A stretch of 64,000 nucleotides of DNA from Polyodon spathula (taxonomy: Eukaryota; Chordata; Actinopteri; Acipenseriformes; Polyodontidae). The notes under the pieces are model-generated. The model was not told the origin of the DNA, searched no databases, and was given only the letters and a program-made list of their open reading frames with translations. The stretch spans positions 21,112,912 to 21,176,911 of the forward strand of contig NC_054538.1 in assembly GCF_017654505.1 (NCBI RefSeq), in the 5' to 3' direction. Below, piece after piece: positions 24,300 to 35,912 of the stretch; position 1 is the stretch's first letter, and each line of letters opens with the position of its first letter. Both the position numbers and the translations under genes were made by a program.

Positions 24300-25965
24300 T
24301 CTCACTGCCAATGCGTCACCCAATCAGACACATATTTAGTATTGGGCAAGCTCAACAACAGAGAATCATGTTTACAAGAAAAATGTATAAACCTACATAT
24401 CCTAAGGTAACAAGATTAGTGCTTATTAGGATCTTTGAAACCTTAGGTATGTGTTATCAGATTACGCACACATCTTCTAAAGACTGTGCAGACAGTAAAA
24501 TAAAGTATTAAACCCAGAAACCCAGAAACTTCAGCAACAAATGTGGCAATGACTGCCAGTCAATGGAGATGTAAACAACTGGCCACTGAACTTGGCTGAA
24601 GCCCATGGAGTAAATGCCAGCAATTAACAAATAACCTCGGTGGGACTCCAAAGGGCAAATCAGCAACCAGATAAAACATTCTGGTAAATGATTAGCAAGA
24701 TTTCCTTTGATTTTGATACATTTGCCCCATAAATATTTAAATATTGATGTATTTACAGATTTTAAAATACATGAATAAATAAATAAATAAATAAGAATGG
24801 CTTCTTTACAACATATGAAACTTTATTATGTGTATTCATACAAGGTTCAATGCATCAAAATGCATGGAATTATCTCATAATATGCAAATTATTGAAACCT
24901 TCTGTATTTAATGCAATGGTCCCCCTTTCGTATATTGAAGATTTCCTGACTCTCCCGCCAGTAGTTTAGTTGCAATCAGACCTTGTGATCTACAGCAAAT
25001 ATATCAGGATGCAACAATTTATGTACAGCGCTGTATGGGAAATATTTGCATATCCTGTATTAACAGGAAGGTAAAAAGGTAAGCTAATGGATTTAAAAGT
25101 ATTGGTAAATACTTATTTAAATGACTGCTTATGGAATATACAGTATACTCCATACAACTGTTTTACTATTTGTTCTTCTTACTCTTATGGCATCTTGAAA
25201 AAAAACTAAAATAAAAAACATGCAATTGTATATTTACAGGGATTGTCTGTGCTCTTTCAAACTGAAATATTATTTTATCGTTTCTACAATGCAAAAGTAT
25301 TGTATCACATAATGTTCTAATTATGCCAAGTTTTTTTAAAAAAATTTTTTTTATTATATTGAACATTCTTAGAATAGACTGCGACACAGGAAGTGGCATC
25401 TAGCACTAGACAGACTTGAGGGCAAACAGAGTTAGGACTGGAAGTTCAAAAGGAGCTCCAAGGACTTTGTATTCTGTAAATGACTGAGGACAGGAAGCCA
25501 ACAAGCAAAGCAATAAGTCCAAATAATAGGGAATAAATTCCAGCTTCAAAAAGTAGTTCCATAACAGGAAATGTTTTCATAACACTAATCAAAAAGTAAA
25601 TGAAAATATTTGCTCATCTTGTGGAGTCTAAGATTACAGGTACAGTATATCACATTTTTAAAATTTTGTACATCAAAGATAAGCAATCCAATCATTTTAT
25701 CTGTTGTCAGACAATCTTTAAAGATGCTAATTCATGCCACAAGTGCAGAGGCACTGTACCCAAAATAGAATCCATTTACTGACAATGCCGAAGACTGTGG
25801 TGGTGGGGCATTTATTCTTCCCTTTACCACCAGAAGCGGGTGTGTGAAATGGATGCTGCCATGAATGGTATCACATCCAACAGCCAAAAAACTCTTTGCT
25901 GTACCAATTATGTTGTGCAATGTGAAAAACAGATTTCTTTCGTGCAATGGTAAACATGTGGTCTG
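24300..25965. other. Intergenic, nothing recognised
   Basis: No gene or element recognised. A short AAAT repeat lies at about 24772-24795. Confidence 0.4.
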
Positions 25966-25970
25966 GTCAC

Positions 25971-26165
25971 ACTTTACATTAAGCGTCTCTAATAACTGTG
26001 TATTTACATAGTAGTCACATAGTAAATACATGTCTACTTACACATAATTACAATATTATTTGGCATAGTAACAGTGTACTTAACTCTTTAACTCTTTTTG
26101 CAGGATATATGTAAGTACACAGTTGTATCAGAAAAGGGTTAGGGTTAGGGGGGGTTAGGGTTAGT
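25971..26165 (+). mobile_element. Fold-back MITE, half copy ending in TTAGGG-like repeats
   Basis: The left end CACACTTTACATTAAGCGTC and interior words (GTATTTACATAGTAGTCAC, ACTTACACATAATTACAATATTAT) match the complete copy at 14275-14587. The match runs to the centre (TATCAGAAAAGGGTTAG), where GGGTTAGGGTTAGG / GGGGTTAGGGTTAG follows at 26136-26164 in place of the second half. Confidence 0.6.
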
Positions 26166-26224
26166 GGAGCAGTGGATGAGTAACTTCTGCTACCTCTCAA
26201 AGCAGATAAATAATCATCTTATGT

Positions 26225-26490
26225 GCTTGCAGCTATACTACCTTGGTGCCTGATCTTATCAGAGCTCAGAAGCTGAGCAAAGCTGGGTCTGGTTAGCACC
26301 TGAATGGGACACCTCCAGAGCTGCAAAGTATGTGTTGGTGGGTATGTAAGGGGCCGGGCCACTCTTCCTGCAGAAGTAACCCAGATCTCCAGCATGGGGG
26401 GGGGGGGGGGGGCATTGTGCTACAGGAGCCCTCTCTTCTTCAGTCTCCTATGTAGACATTAGAGATCCCATTGACATCTTAAGATCATCA
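26225..26490 (+). mobile_element. 5S rRNA-derived SINE
   Basis: The first about 105 bp follow 5S rRNA. The internal promoter stretch reads AGAGCTCAGAAGCTGAGCAA then GGGTCTGGTTAGCACCTGAATGGGA, close to the A-box/IE/C-box of vertebrate 5S genes. A non-5S body follows: GTGTTGGTGGG.., CACTCTTCCTGCAGAAGTAA, CATTGTGCTACAGGAG and AGAGATCCCATTGAC. This is the layout of SINE3-type elements. Differences from 5S (for example the 5' TATACTACC) and the fused body rule out a working 5S gene. A G run interrupts it near 26396-26412. Confidence 0.7.
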
Positions 26491-26494
26491 TAAT

Positions 26495-28655
26495 GGTTAA
26501 TGATGGTGTAGTGGTTCCTGGCATGACCTTCTGTCAGTGTAAAGACATGACCTTCTGCTCCATTAATGGAGCCAGGCTCTTCATGATGTCCAGGATATCA
26601 TTCTGGACTGGCTGATTCTGACTAAACACTCAGCTTCAGCAAAAAGTAAGGGCATCCCTGTAAACAACATGGTGCATCTCAGTGGAGCGATCTTACCGAA
26701 AACTTGTGGTTTATTTAATGTGTCTATATGTTTATAAATAAGCACCTGGAATGATGTGGGAGTGGGGCTTGGTCCATTCTGTCTGCCCTGCTGGCAGTGT
26801 GAAGTCATTGGGAGATCAGTCTGTGTGTGCCTGGTGCCTGGTGTAGTGGGTGCAGCAGGCTCCTCTACACAGACAGCGCTTTGTACTGCTGGAATACAGC
26901 TTGCGTGATTTTCCTACAATCAAAGTCAGGGCTTGTCTGAGGACCTTAAAGAGACCTCCTGTGTGAGGATGTTATGTAATGTATTCAATCGCCCTTGTTG
27001 AGTATCTGGAGGAGGGCTCGGGATTATTTATTTGTGAAGGGAATTATTTTACCCTGAAAAAAGACACCAGGCTTTGCTTACAAGCCTACAAAGCTGTAAA
27101 GGTTTTTTTTTTTTAAATGTGGAACCTCTAGAGACTGTGTGTTACACACTACAATAAACATTATTGACATACAAAATATGACTCTTCTGTCTTCTCTTCT
27201 TTTGGAATACAAAACAGTGTAAAATGATCTCGGACAGAAATCATGTATCCCACAAGCGTTCGTTGTTAATTAATGTTTACTTCTATTGAATAGAGAGGCA
27301 AGAGCTGGACAGGAACTGGTAACCTCACAATTAAAATATGGTGTTCTATTTGAGTTCTATATACATGTATGTTGTGTTTTTGGAAAGCTTCTACAAAATT
27401 TAGAAAGCATTAAAAGTGAGGGACTTATCTGCAATCCTAGTACAGCAAGAGATACAGATGTGGGAAGATTCTGATGATAGCAAGTCAGTGTTTGTCTTAC
27501 CACTCCCCCACCCCCCACCCCCCAAAAAAAACACTAGACTGTGTGTTCTGTTCTCCAGAAGCCAATATTTGCTCAGAGATCCATGTAAATTCAAAGCCCT
27601 AAGAAGAAGCCTGTTGAAGAGCAGCATACAGGACAAGTTTCTGTTTGCTGAGAAAGAGAACCCAAAGAGGGGAGAGTGGCATAACTACACGTTGCACTGA
27701 TCTGTCACTGTTAACTGTGAACACGCTGATCAGCTGTGTGTGGGAAATGCAACCTGAAGCCAGTCACTGGGTGGTGGTGTCTGAGAAAACACAACAGAAA
27801 TCCACACAGGGTTGTTTGAACTCTATAGCTTATGGGTTCAAATGTTAAGGTTTAAACTTTACAAAAGCAAAGTACTGTATAAGGCCATGTCAAATACAGT
27901 TTGTCTCTAGTTTGCATCCCCAAAGGAATAATACAAACATAAAAGGCTAAGAAGGGGTTTCTGCAATGAGGACTGACTGCCAGGATTGGTATCGCATTGA
28001 ATAGCATAGTTATCTTGGTTGTCAATGTTAAAGACACAGAGTTTTTGTGGTCATAGATCAACTGGAATCAACGTTATCCTCTAGAAATGTATTCACCCAC
28101 ACCTCCAAGATAATACTTTCATTGCCTTTAATAAAGCATGGTAAATTGTCTTCCCAAAGTTTTTGAAAGCTGCATTTATCTATGCATCAAAATAATTTCT
28201 CTTGACTATTAACACCATCCCGCACTTGTTGAATGCAATGTCTAACAGTGTTTAACTTGTGATTAACTGTGTCTGATATAAATATAAAGATATTATATAT
28301 GTTGTTAGCTGAAACATGCTGCTAGGTGGGGTTATTATGTTCCTGGGAAATGTTAATCAAATATGTTTGTGCTGGCTGTAAATGTTTATGTTTTCATTCA
28401 GTTGCCTTGACAACACGCACGTTCAGGAACAGGAACAGCTGTGTTGGTTGTTGGTATTCCCAGGAGTTCTCTGGTATTTCCTGAAGTTCTGTGCTCTGAA
28501 AATTAACTCACCTGCCTGTGACTGTGAAAGGGCCTCCGACCAACACAATCGCTGAACACAGCCTTTCCCAAGGCTAGTTTCACAGACCCAGACTAGCACT
28601 CACCTTGTACTGACTAATGTTACCTGAGATAAAGTAGTCTCAGATTAGCGGTACA
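26495..28655. other. Intergenic, nothing recognised
   Basis: No gene or known element recognised in about 2.2 kb. Confidence 0.4.
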
Positions 28656-28662
28656 GTTGTAT

Positions 28663-28860
28663 CTTTATATATCTGTGAAATCAGATATATAAGGGACCAG
28701 TTTTGCATGAATTTGTGTTATAAGAAAAAAGTAGTGGATAGATCTCATAACTTTGTCAAGTTGGGTCTTAAAGGAACCAAATGATTCAGCATCATGAGCA
28801 TGACTAGGTATACATTCCACCACTCTCTGTGTGAAGAAGGGTCTCATTTCTCTCTGTCCT
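28663..28860 (-). pseudogene. CR1-type LINE 3' relic
   Basis: The minus-strand translation reads MRPFFTQRVVECIPSHAHDA then ESFGSFKTQLDKVM. This resembles the C-terminal tail of CR1-like reverse transcriptases; the copies at 48.7 and 59.6 kb have HFFTQRIVRVWNQLPSNVVE..TLGSFKKLLDEIL. The sequence is shortened and diverged, so this is an old fragment. Confidence 0.55.
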
Positions 28861-28864
28861 CTCA

Positions 28865-29275
28865 GTACTTTTATGATTAAATTTTATGGTAAAATATATG
28901 CATGCATTTAACACCAGAACGCTGTTGTAAGTAAATAAGTATAGTTTTGATTAATTATAAATTGAGTTTTTGCTGTAAAGTTAACGATATTAGCCAGTGT
29001 GTGATTTGTGTTGAATTAACTCTTTGCCAAGTCACAGCAAGGCGTGGTTGACTCGATTGAAGTAATTTGCAAAGCCATTGTCTGATGCACCAGCGGTTGA
29101 CCTCCAGGGCATTATATAAGCACTGACACTAACCAGGGTCAAATCACAAAGGGCAGGTAGTCTAAACTGTGTTAGTCCAAACGAGGACAGCCCAATGAGG
29201 ACCGGCTGCACAATTTTTATACCAAGCAATGAACGTGAAGGCTTCGTATCCAGAACAGGTTTGCATACATTTTCC
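28865..29275. other. Intergenic, nothing recognised
   Basis: No gene or element recognised. Confidence 0.4.
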
Positions 29276-29279
29276 TTTC

Positions 29280-30760
29280 TTTTCTTTTTCTTAATTAATG
29301 CATTCACTCTTCCTAGACCAGTTTGTTTTTGCCTCCCTCACAACACCACCTTCTCCCATAACCATTTCTACTTCCTCTCCTCTACTACTCCCTACCATTA
29401 ACTTTAATATCCCCATAACCCTCTCCTCTCATTCCTGGCCTCTGGCTTCTCCCTGCTGTTGCAAATCTAACTCTTCTAACCTGTTCTCCCTGCCTCTCCC
29501 CCTTTCTTCTGCTCACCCACCCTGGTGCCTAGCTCTCACTGAAACTTGGTTCTCCACTGATAACTCTAACACTCTGACCACTCTTTCCTCTCTCTATGCC
29601 CTGTCCCACTTTCCTCCCCCTCTAGACAGGGGGGAGGGGAGGGGGGACGACAGGACTTCTATGCTCTCCCTCCCTGCTCTTTTCCATCCCTTCTGCTCTC
29701 TCCTCTTTCTCTGTTAGCACCTTTGAGTTTCAAGCCATTGAAATCACCTCCCCTTGTCGCCTCCTCCTCATTGTTCTCTACTGCCCTCCTGGACCCCTTA
29801 CTCACTATCTTTTTGAGCTTGACTTCATCCCCTCTCCATCCACCTCTATTATTCTATTAGGTAACTTCAACATCCACCTCCACAACCCTAACAACTCTAT
29901 TGGATTTCTTCCCCTTCTTCACCCCTTCGCCTTTTGTCTGTCCCAGTCCATTCCACTCACACAGCTGGCCATCAACTAGACCTCATCTTCACCAAGGACT
30001 GCTCCCCACCACCCTCTCAGTCACTCTCTGTTGCTCCCATCCCTTCGTACTCCACCGACCTCCTCTGTCACCTGTCGAGACCTCAATTCTAACTCCCCAT
30101 CTATCGGCTTCTTCTCCCAACTCTGTAGACTTGGCTACCTTCACCATCTTCTCCTCGCCTCCTGCCTCGACTCCCTTTGCCCCATAACCTCTCGTTCTTC
30201 CCACCCCTCCCCATCCCAGCCCTAACTTGCCTCCGTGCTCCTCTCTGCTCATACCAAACTGCGCTCTGCTGAAATGAAATGGAAGAAAACTCCCTGCTGT
30301 CTTGGATCTCTATCGCTACCTCCTCTCTTCCTTCTCTTCTACACTCACATATACCAATTGCTTCTACTTCCACTGTATCATTCAGTCTTCCACTAACAAT
30401 CCCCATAAACTTTTCTCTACCTTCTCCTCCCTCCTTAGCCCTCCCCCTCTTCCACCTTCTGCTATCTCAGCTGATGACTTTGATTCCTCCTTCTCCTCCA
30501 AAATCACTGAATTTGCAATCTCTTCAATACCTTGCCTTCTTCCCCACCCACCCCCTGTCCTCTACTCACTCACTCCCTATCAACCTCTGCAATGCCTATT
30601 AATGTACCCTCCTTCTACTCCTTCTTGCCCCTCTCAGACTCTGATCTTTGCTCCCTCCTCCAGGACCACAAACCTACCATGTGTGCACTGGACCCACTTA
30701 CCTTTTGTGCTTTCATCCATATGACTATTTTAAATCCCAGCCCTTGATTTCTTCCTCGCT
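29280..30760 (+). pseudogene. LINE ORF2 relic: endonuclease and linker part
   Basis: A strikingly pyrimidine-rich (C/T) plus strand carries scattered pieces of a LINE protein. CLALTETWFS near 29532-29560 matches the ETW box of AP-type endonucleases. FEFQAIEITSP then LLIVLYCPPGP (about 29727-29795) and SIILLGNFNIHLHNP (near 29850-29895, normally GDFN) follow. The linker (LRSAEMKWKK..DLYRYLLSSFSSTLT..IQSSTNNPHKLFSTFSSLL, about 30255-30440) comes next. Frameshifts and stops are frequent, and the relic ends before any polymerase motif, near TTNLPCVHWTHLPF (about 30670-30710). It probably belongs to the CR1/L2 group, but the clade is uncertain. It is dead. Confidence 0.7.
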
Positions 30761-30764
30761 TCAA

Positions 30765-31045
30765 TTGACCATGCTGTAGATATTTAGGTCGTGAGAAAAA
30801 GTATTTATTTCTATGTTGACAATGCCATAACAGCAAGGGAGCTACCTTGCACCAGGTAAAAGTCAGGAGGAAATGTTTTTTTTTTTTTTTTTTAATTATG
30901 AGATATTGTATTAACATTACAAAAATATGCACACTGTCATTGCTATAACCATCCTAATGGCTCACACCCTAATGACCATTTCCAGAACTACACCAACCTG
31001 ACAGACACAGCCCGACTTAAAATTCTGGTACACTTTGCAAATACT
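30765..31045. other. Short spacer with a T run
   Basis: Contains about 20 T at 30872-30892. Nothing else recognised. Confidence 0.4.
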
Positions 31046-31047
31046 CA

Positions 31048-31683
31048 ACTTTAAGAACATAAGAAGAACATAAGAAAGTTTACAAACGAGAGGAGGCCAT
31101 TCGGCCCATCTTGCTTGTTTGGTTGTTAGTAGCTTATTGATCCCAGAATCTCATCAAGCAGCTTCTTGAAGGATCCCAGGGTGTCAGCTTCAACAACATT
31201 ACTGGGGATTTGGTTCCAAACCCTCACGATTCTCTGTGTAAAAAAGTGCCTCCTATTTTCTGTTCTGAATGCCCCTTTGTCTAATCTCCATTTGTGACCC
31301 CTGCTCCTTGTTTCTTTTTTCGGGTCGAAAAAGTCCCTTGGGTACGACTTTGTTAATACCTTTTAGAATTTTGAATGTTTGAATTAGGTCTCTGCGTAGT
31401 CTTCTTTGTTCAAGACTGAATAGATTCAATTCTTTTGGCTTGACTGCATGTGACATGCCTTTTAAACCCAGAATAATTCTGGTTGCTCTTATTTGCACTC
31501 TTTCTAGAGCAGCAATATCCTTTTTGTAGTGAGGTGACCAGAACTGAACACAATATTCAAGATGAGGTCTTACTAATGCATTGTACAGTTTTAACACTAC
31601 TTCCCTTGATTTAAATTCAACACTTTTCACAATGTATCCGAGCATCTTGTTGGCCTTTTTTATAGCTTCCCCACATTGTCTAG
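31048..31683 (-). pseudogene. CR1-type LINE 3' fragment (reverse transcriptase C-terminus)
   Basis: The minus-strand frame 31645-31253 encodes [55 protein letters not shown], the segment after the catalytic palm in CR1-like reverse transcriptases. Its 3' end is the low-coordinate side and carries repeated TTATGTTC-type octamers (AAGAACAT on the plus strand), as CR1 elements do. The 5' part is missing. Homologous with the copies at 48.7 and 59.6 kb. Confidence 0.85.
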
Positions 31684-31689
31684 ATTAAT

Positions 31690-32300
31690 GGCAGTGGCAG
31701 CTTCTTTAGTTTAAACATGGAGAAAGTGGGTGAGATTAAACTTTCAATAGTAGTGTGGTGTGTGAAGCAAGAACAAGGCCAAAAGATCAAAGAAAGAGTG
31801 ATAGAAGTATAGGTAAATTATAAGTGTATTCAGAATAAATTAAACTTGAGTAACCAAAGCTTTTCTTAGAGGGCTTCATCAGCACATGAGGAGAGGTAGG
31901 AAGGAAGCGTGTGGCAATATGAGATGTTCCCATCACTAACACAACAAAAGACCAATATTATGCTTCTGACAGGGCACTTTGAAGGAATAAGATTATTTAT
32001 ATTACTATTCTTTAAGGCTGTTGATTTAAACCTTTGAACCAGCTTTCTAATACAACCTGCCTTTTTGTCAGTCCAGTAAGTCACTCAGGAGCTTCTGTGC
32101 CATAGCCAATGAGCAATGACTCATCATTGGACACTATATGACTTTCCAATCCTCTGAGCCCACTGAGTTATTTTGCAAATACATCGACATACATTTTGAC
32201 CATTTGGGGTCAACGGTCAAGAGATTTTACTAAGTTTACTCTGTGACTGAAAGGTTGAGCTGATTTTCAAACAAAAATCCTGGCTTAGTCTATTGTTCTA
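31690..32300. other. Intergenic, nothing recognised
   Basis: No gene or element recognised. Confidence 0.4.
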
Positions 32301-32310
32301 GGCACTAGAC

Positions 32311-32498
32311 CAGGGGTACTCAACCCTGGTCCTGGAGGGCCACTGTCCCTCCTGGATTTTGTTCCAACTGTACCCTAAATTTGGACCAATTAAGTGCTTA
32401 TTAGAAGCTTAATTGGTCCAGTTAATGAGTTTAGTATACAGTTAGAACAAAAACCAGGACGGGCAATGGCCCTCCAGGACCAGGGTTGAGTAGCTCTG
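32311..32498. mobile_element. hAT-like MITE with 8-bp target duplication CACTAGAC
   Basis: A 188-bp element flanked by CACTAGAC at 32303-32310 and 32499-32506. Its ends start CAGGGGTACTCAACCCTGGT and, inverted, CAGAGCTACTCAACCCTGGT; both continue CCTGGAGGGCCA. Inverted pairing extends about 60 bp inward. CAG ends, an 8-bp duplication and no coding capacity identify a non-autonomous hAT element. Confidence 0.88.
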
Positions 32499-32509
32499 CA
32501 CTAGACCAT

Positions 32510-32862
32510 ATTGCCACTGAACTGCTGTTCTAGCACTTGACTCTTGAAGCAAATTGGTTTGACAAGTAGGCATGCTTCACATATCTGTCTGTCAAAGAAA
32601 TGAGCTTTAAATAAAATAATAATAATAAACCACTGTAATGGAAATAAAGTGGTCCCTTACAAAATCCACTTCAGACTGCCTTCTTCTTGTGAGTGGTTCA
32701 ATAAAAACAAGTTGTTGGACCCTGACATTTTAAATAAGGCTAACAGCAGACATTCAGTGATTTGTATAATATCCCAACTGTTTGCTGCTACAGCTTCTTG
32801 TGTAGTTTGAAATTCCTTTAACACTATCAGGATGAACCCTTTCAAAGCAGACCTTTATGGAG
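32510..32862. other. Intergenic, nothing recognised
   Basis: No gene or element recognised. Confidence 0.4.
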
Positions 32863-32865
32863 AGT

Positions 32866-33587
32866 TGTGGCAAAGTGGTTGCTGTGTGCAGGTGTAGGGG
32901 TGATGCAGTGCTGAAGGCAATGACAGACAACAAAGTACTGGTGAAATGGAGACTTATTTTTATAATCCAAAGTCTGATGACAAACAGTAAACAATAATGA
33001 TAACACACAATACACAATGGGTTGCATATTGCTCTGTTGTAATCCACATGTTGGCCCCGATATTTAAATACCTACGCGTAACACAAACAAGATCAGAAGT
33101 CCATAGTGAGTGTTATAGTGCCCGTGGTGCAAATACAGTGAATCGTGACACAAGTGCAATGTTGTCTGGGTTTGGTGCTGGCCTTTAGCGACATATCCAG
33201 ATCGTGTTAGCCGTCTAATAACAACAAACAGTTTTTAGACACAACAGAACAAACAAAACACTCACGATTACAATACAGTTCTCCTTCCAGTTTAACGTTA
33301 ACCATAACAAAGTAACAGATCACCTCGCTATGTCCCCTTATGTACCATCAATCACGCCCCCTTGGCTAAAGATTGCAACTGCTCCTTCCGGGTCTTCCAT
33401 CTTTTCCCTTCCGGGTCGATGATTCAGTGTACTGTAGCTCTGCCCCCTTTCTAGATGGCCAACTTCTGCCTAACCCTGGGAATTAATTGTCTGACCATCC
33501 AGTCCAGGACGCTCTGTTCCCTTTACACAGCGCCCTCACAAGTCGGGAGAGAGATTTATCACCAAGAATCATTCTGACTCTGTCACA
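32866..33587 (-). mobile_element. Solo-LTR-like element D (722 bp)
   Basis: The ends TGTGGCAAAG (left) and ..CTGTCACA (right) are TG..CA type. Its reverse complement matches fragment E at 13.1-13.6 kb over hundreds of bases (GTAAAGGGAACAG, GACAATTAATT, AGTTGGCCATCTAGAAAGGG). No convincing 5-bp duplication is seen (AGAGT before, AGGTG after). It is the longer, apparently complete family member. No internal retroelement sequence adjoins it. Confidence 0.6.
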
Positions 33588-33589
33588 AG

Positions 33590-35445
33590 GTGTACAAAAG
33601 ATAACTCCACAACAAACTACAGATCACTCTAGTAATATAGGACAGATAATTGCAAACAACACAGCAAACTACTGTTATGTGTATATACTGGTATATTTTT
33701 AATTAGTTGTTCTAGGGTAGTCTTTCGGTAAAGTTACTTTATGCTAACATAGTTAAAGACATAGTTTGACTACAGTATGTGTTGGATGTTTTAGAGTTGG
33801 AGGCTAAAGAGGCATGCCTTTGTTTGTTTAACTTTATACCCTCTTGCACTTTGTGAAGGTACTCTTCTGATAAGAACATTTCAGCATAACCCAGACCCTG
33901 TGACTGGAAGAGCACGGGTACCACACAAGAAAAACAGCAGTTCATTTACAGTCCGCCCTCCTGTGGAAAATCACTTCAGAAGCCCTGTCAGCAGAGACAT
34001 ATTAAGCGCCTAACCTGTTTGAAGTGAGCACCATGAAACTCGTTCGCCCTCTTTAATTCTGTGCCTTAAATTAAAAACATACGACTGTTTTACTGTTCGA
34101 TTTGAGGTGGCAACAATTTTTAAAAAGTGCTGGTAAGCAGGCAAACTACCGTATGAGACAAATTATCTTTTCATGTTACTGAGGAAACCATACGTCAGTT
34201 TGTTGTCGGCTAAATATGGAAAAAAAATATTCCAAAAATAAAAATGTTACAGCTTTATTTTGAGAGAGACAAGTTTTTTTTTTTTATTTATTTTATTAGG
34301 TAAGAATTTTCCTTTCATAACACTAGTGCATTTTGAGGTTAGACAGTTGTTATGGTTTTCCAAGTCTAAATCAAGGGAAGGCTTTCCTATAATCCATAAC
34401 AACAGGCATTCTCAGAATAATTAGACATACACATTTCTGCAAATGTTACTTTGAAGCTATGTTGAACAATTTGACAAATTATATCAGACAATTAAAAAAC
34501 AAAAACACATACATACATGTTATGTTAAGTCTAAAACTAAATTATATAGATATGTACTGATGTATTTTAAACATAAAAAAAAAAATAATCTCAGACCTCA
34601 TTTTCCAACTTTTCTATTTGGAGAATTTGTAAGTCAGCAGGCAACAGACATTAGTAATGGAAATATGCAGGAATCACCCTGCCAAAGCATACTGCGTTCC
34701 CTTTTCAGAAAGTTATACAGAGATCAAAAAACCAGCACACAACAAGCCAGACAGCAACATTCACCCAAATCCTATCAACAGCTTTTAAACAGAGCAGCCT
34801 TCGGAACAGGAATACTGTACGGCAAGCGTGTTCCTTTCAGGTGGCATATGAGAAAAGTTAAAGGTGTTTACTGTAAAAAAGAATAGCTATTAATAGATGA
34901 TTAAACAGCTGAAAGCTTACAGTCACACATATCTTACTGAACCCGGTTCTTGTGCACAGATGTACAACTGAGCCTATCACTAGTCAACTTTAAAGCCCTT
35001 CGATGTTCTCTCCTTTTATCATTGGCAAACTAAACTTTGGAATGCTGAACAAACCCTATATATATGTATATATTAGGAATGGGCTCCAATATTGATATTT
35101 TAACATATTTTAATCATGTTACTGTATTCAGCTTAACTTAGTGTGCTGTTCAGAGTTATAAATGGGACTACGGTACTTTATTGGTGTAAGGATATTTAAT
35201 AAAAAATAAATAAATATTTTTTTGCTCTAAACATGATTGATGCCTTTTTTCCCTTCAAATCTACTGATTTTACCAGGATTATAAATGCAATAAGGCCCGA
35301 CAGGGTGTTGGTATACGTCCGATATATGGACACCTCGGGACGTTGTGAGTTAGAGACTAATGTAGCATGAAATATTATAGTATTCAGCATGGACATGTCT
35401 TACATTTCCATAGAAATCCTTGACTATTGTAGAAAGATTTTTTTA
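33590..35445. other. Intergenic, nothing recognised
   Basis: About 1.9 kb with no recognisable gene. The 108-codon frame at 34560-34886 has no known motif. Confidence 0.4.
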
Positions 35446-35454
35446 AGATGTGCA

Positions 35455-35547
35455 TTTTCCACATGGGGGGGTGTTGGTATTTGTATTTTCCACATGGGGG
35501 GGTGTTGGTATTTGTATTTACCACATGGGTGGGTGGTGGTATTTATT
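35455..35547 (+). repeat. 31-bp tandem repeat, three copies
   Basis: The unit TTCCACATGGGGGGGTGTTGG + TATTTGTATT recurs with a 31-bp period (ACATGG at 35461, 35492 and 35523). The third copy has diverged (TACCACATGGGTGGGTGGTGG). Confidence 0.9.
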
Positions 35548-35826
35548 TACATTGTGCTATCTTCCAGTTGTTCTTCATCCAATCCTCACGTCTACTTTCT
35601 GCTTTTGGGAATTTTTTGGCGGTAACTAGTAACTCAGTTTATAGTTACTGTACATCTGTAACTGTAAACAAGATGGCTACCGGTACTTTAAATTCTGTGA
35701 GGCAGCACAGTGATTTTGAATATGTAACAAGGCTCCAACTGTCCTATCTTTGAATATATGGACAGCTGGAACCTTGCTCGACCAATCACATTTCTTGTTT
35801 CACTTTCCATTGCCAGACCTGGATTA

Positions 35827-35847
35827 TATATATATATATATACCTGG

Positions 35848-35911
<64 letters not shown>
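35827..35911. repeat. (TA)n microsatellite
   Basis: Two TA blocks separated by ACCTGGAT; the second is about 60 bp. It marks the point where the adjoining Tc1 relic is cut off. Confidence 0.95.

Positions 35912-35912
<1 letters not shown>

Noticed and set aside
26136..26164. TTAGGG repeats as a possible chromosome-fusion (interstitial telomere) scar
   Set aside because: The motif lies at the internal position of a MITE whose other copy carries the same word, so expansion inside the element is the simpler explanation.
26225..26330. A functional 5S rRNA gene
   Set aside because: The 5' part and several conserved positions differ, and it is fused to a SINE body.
29298..30724. Several proline/serine-rich plus-strand frames of 95-140 codons
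   Set aside because: Fragments of a pyrimidine-rich LINE relic; frame breaks and LINE motifs explain them.
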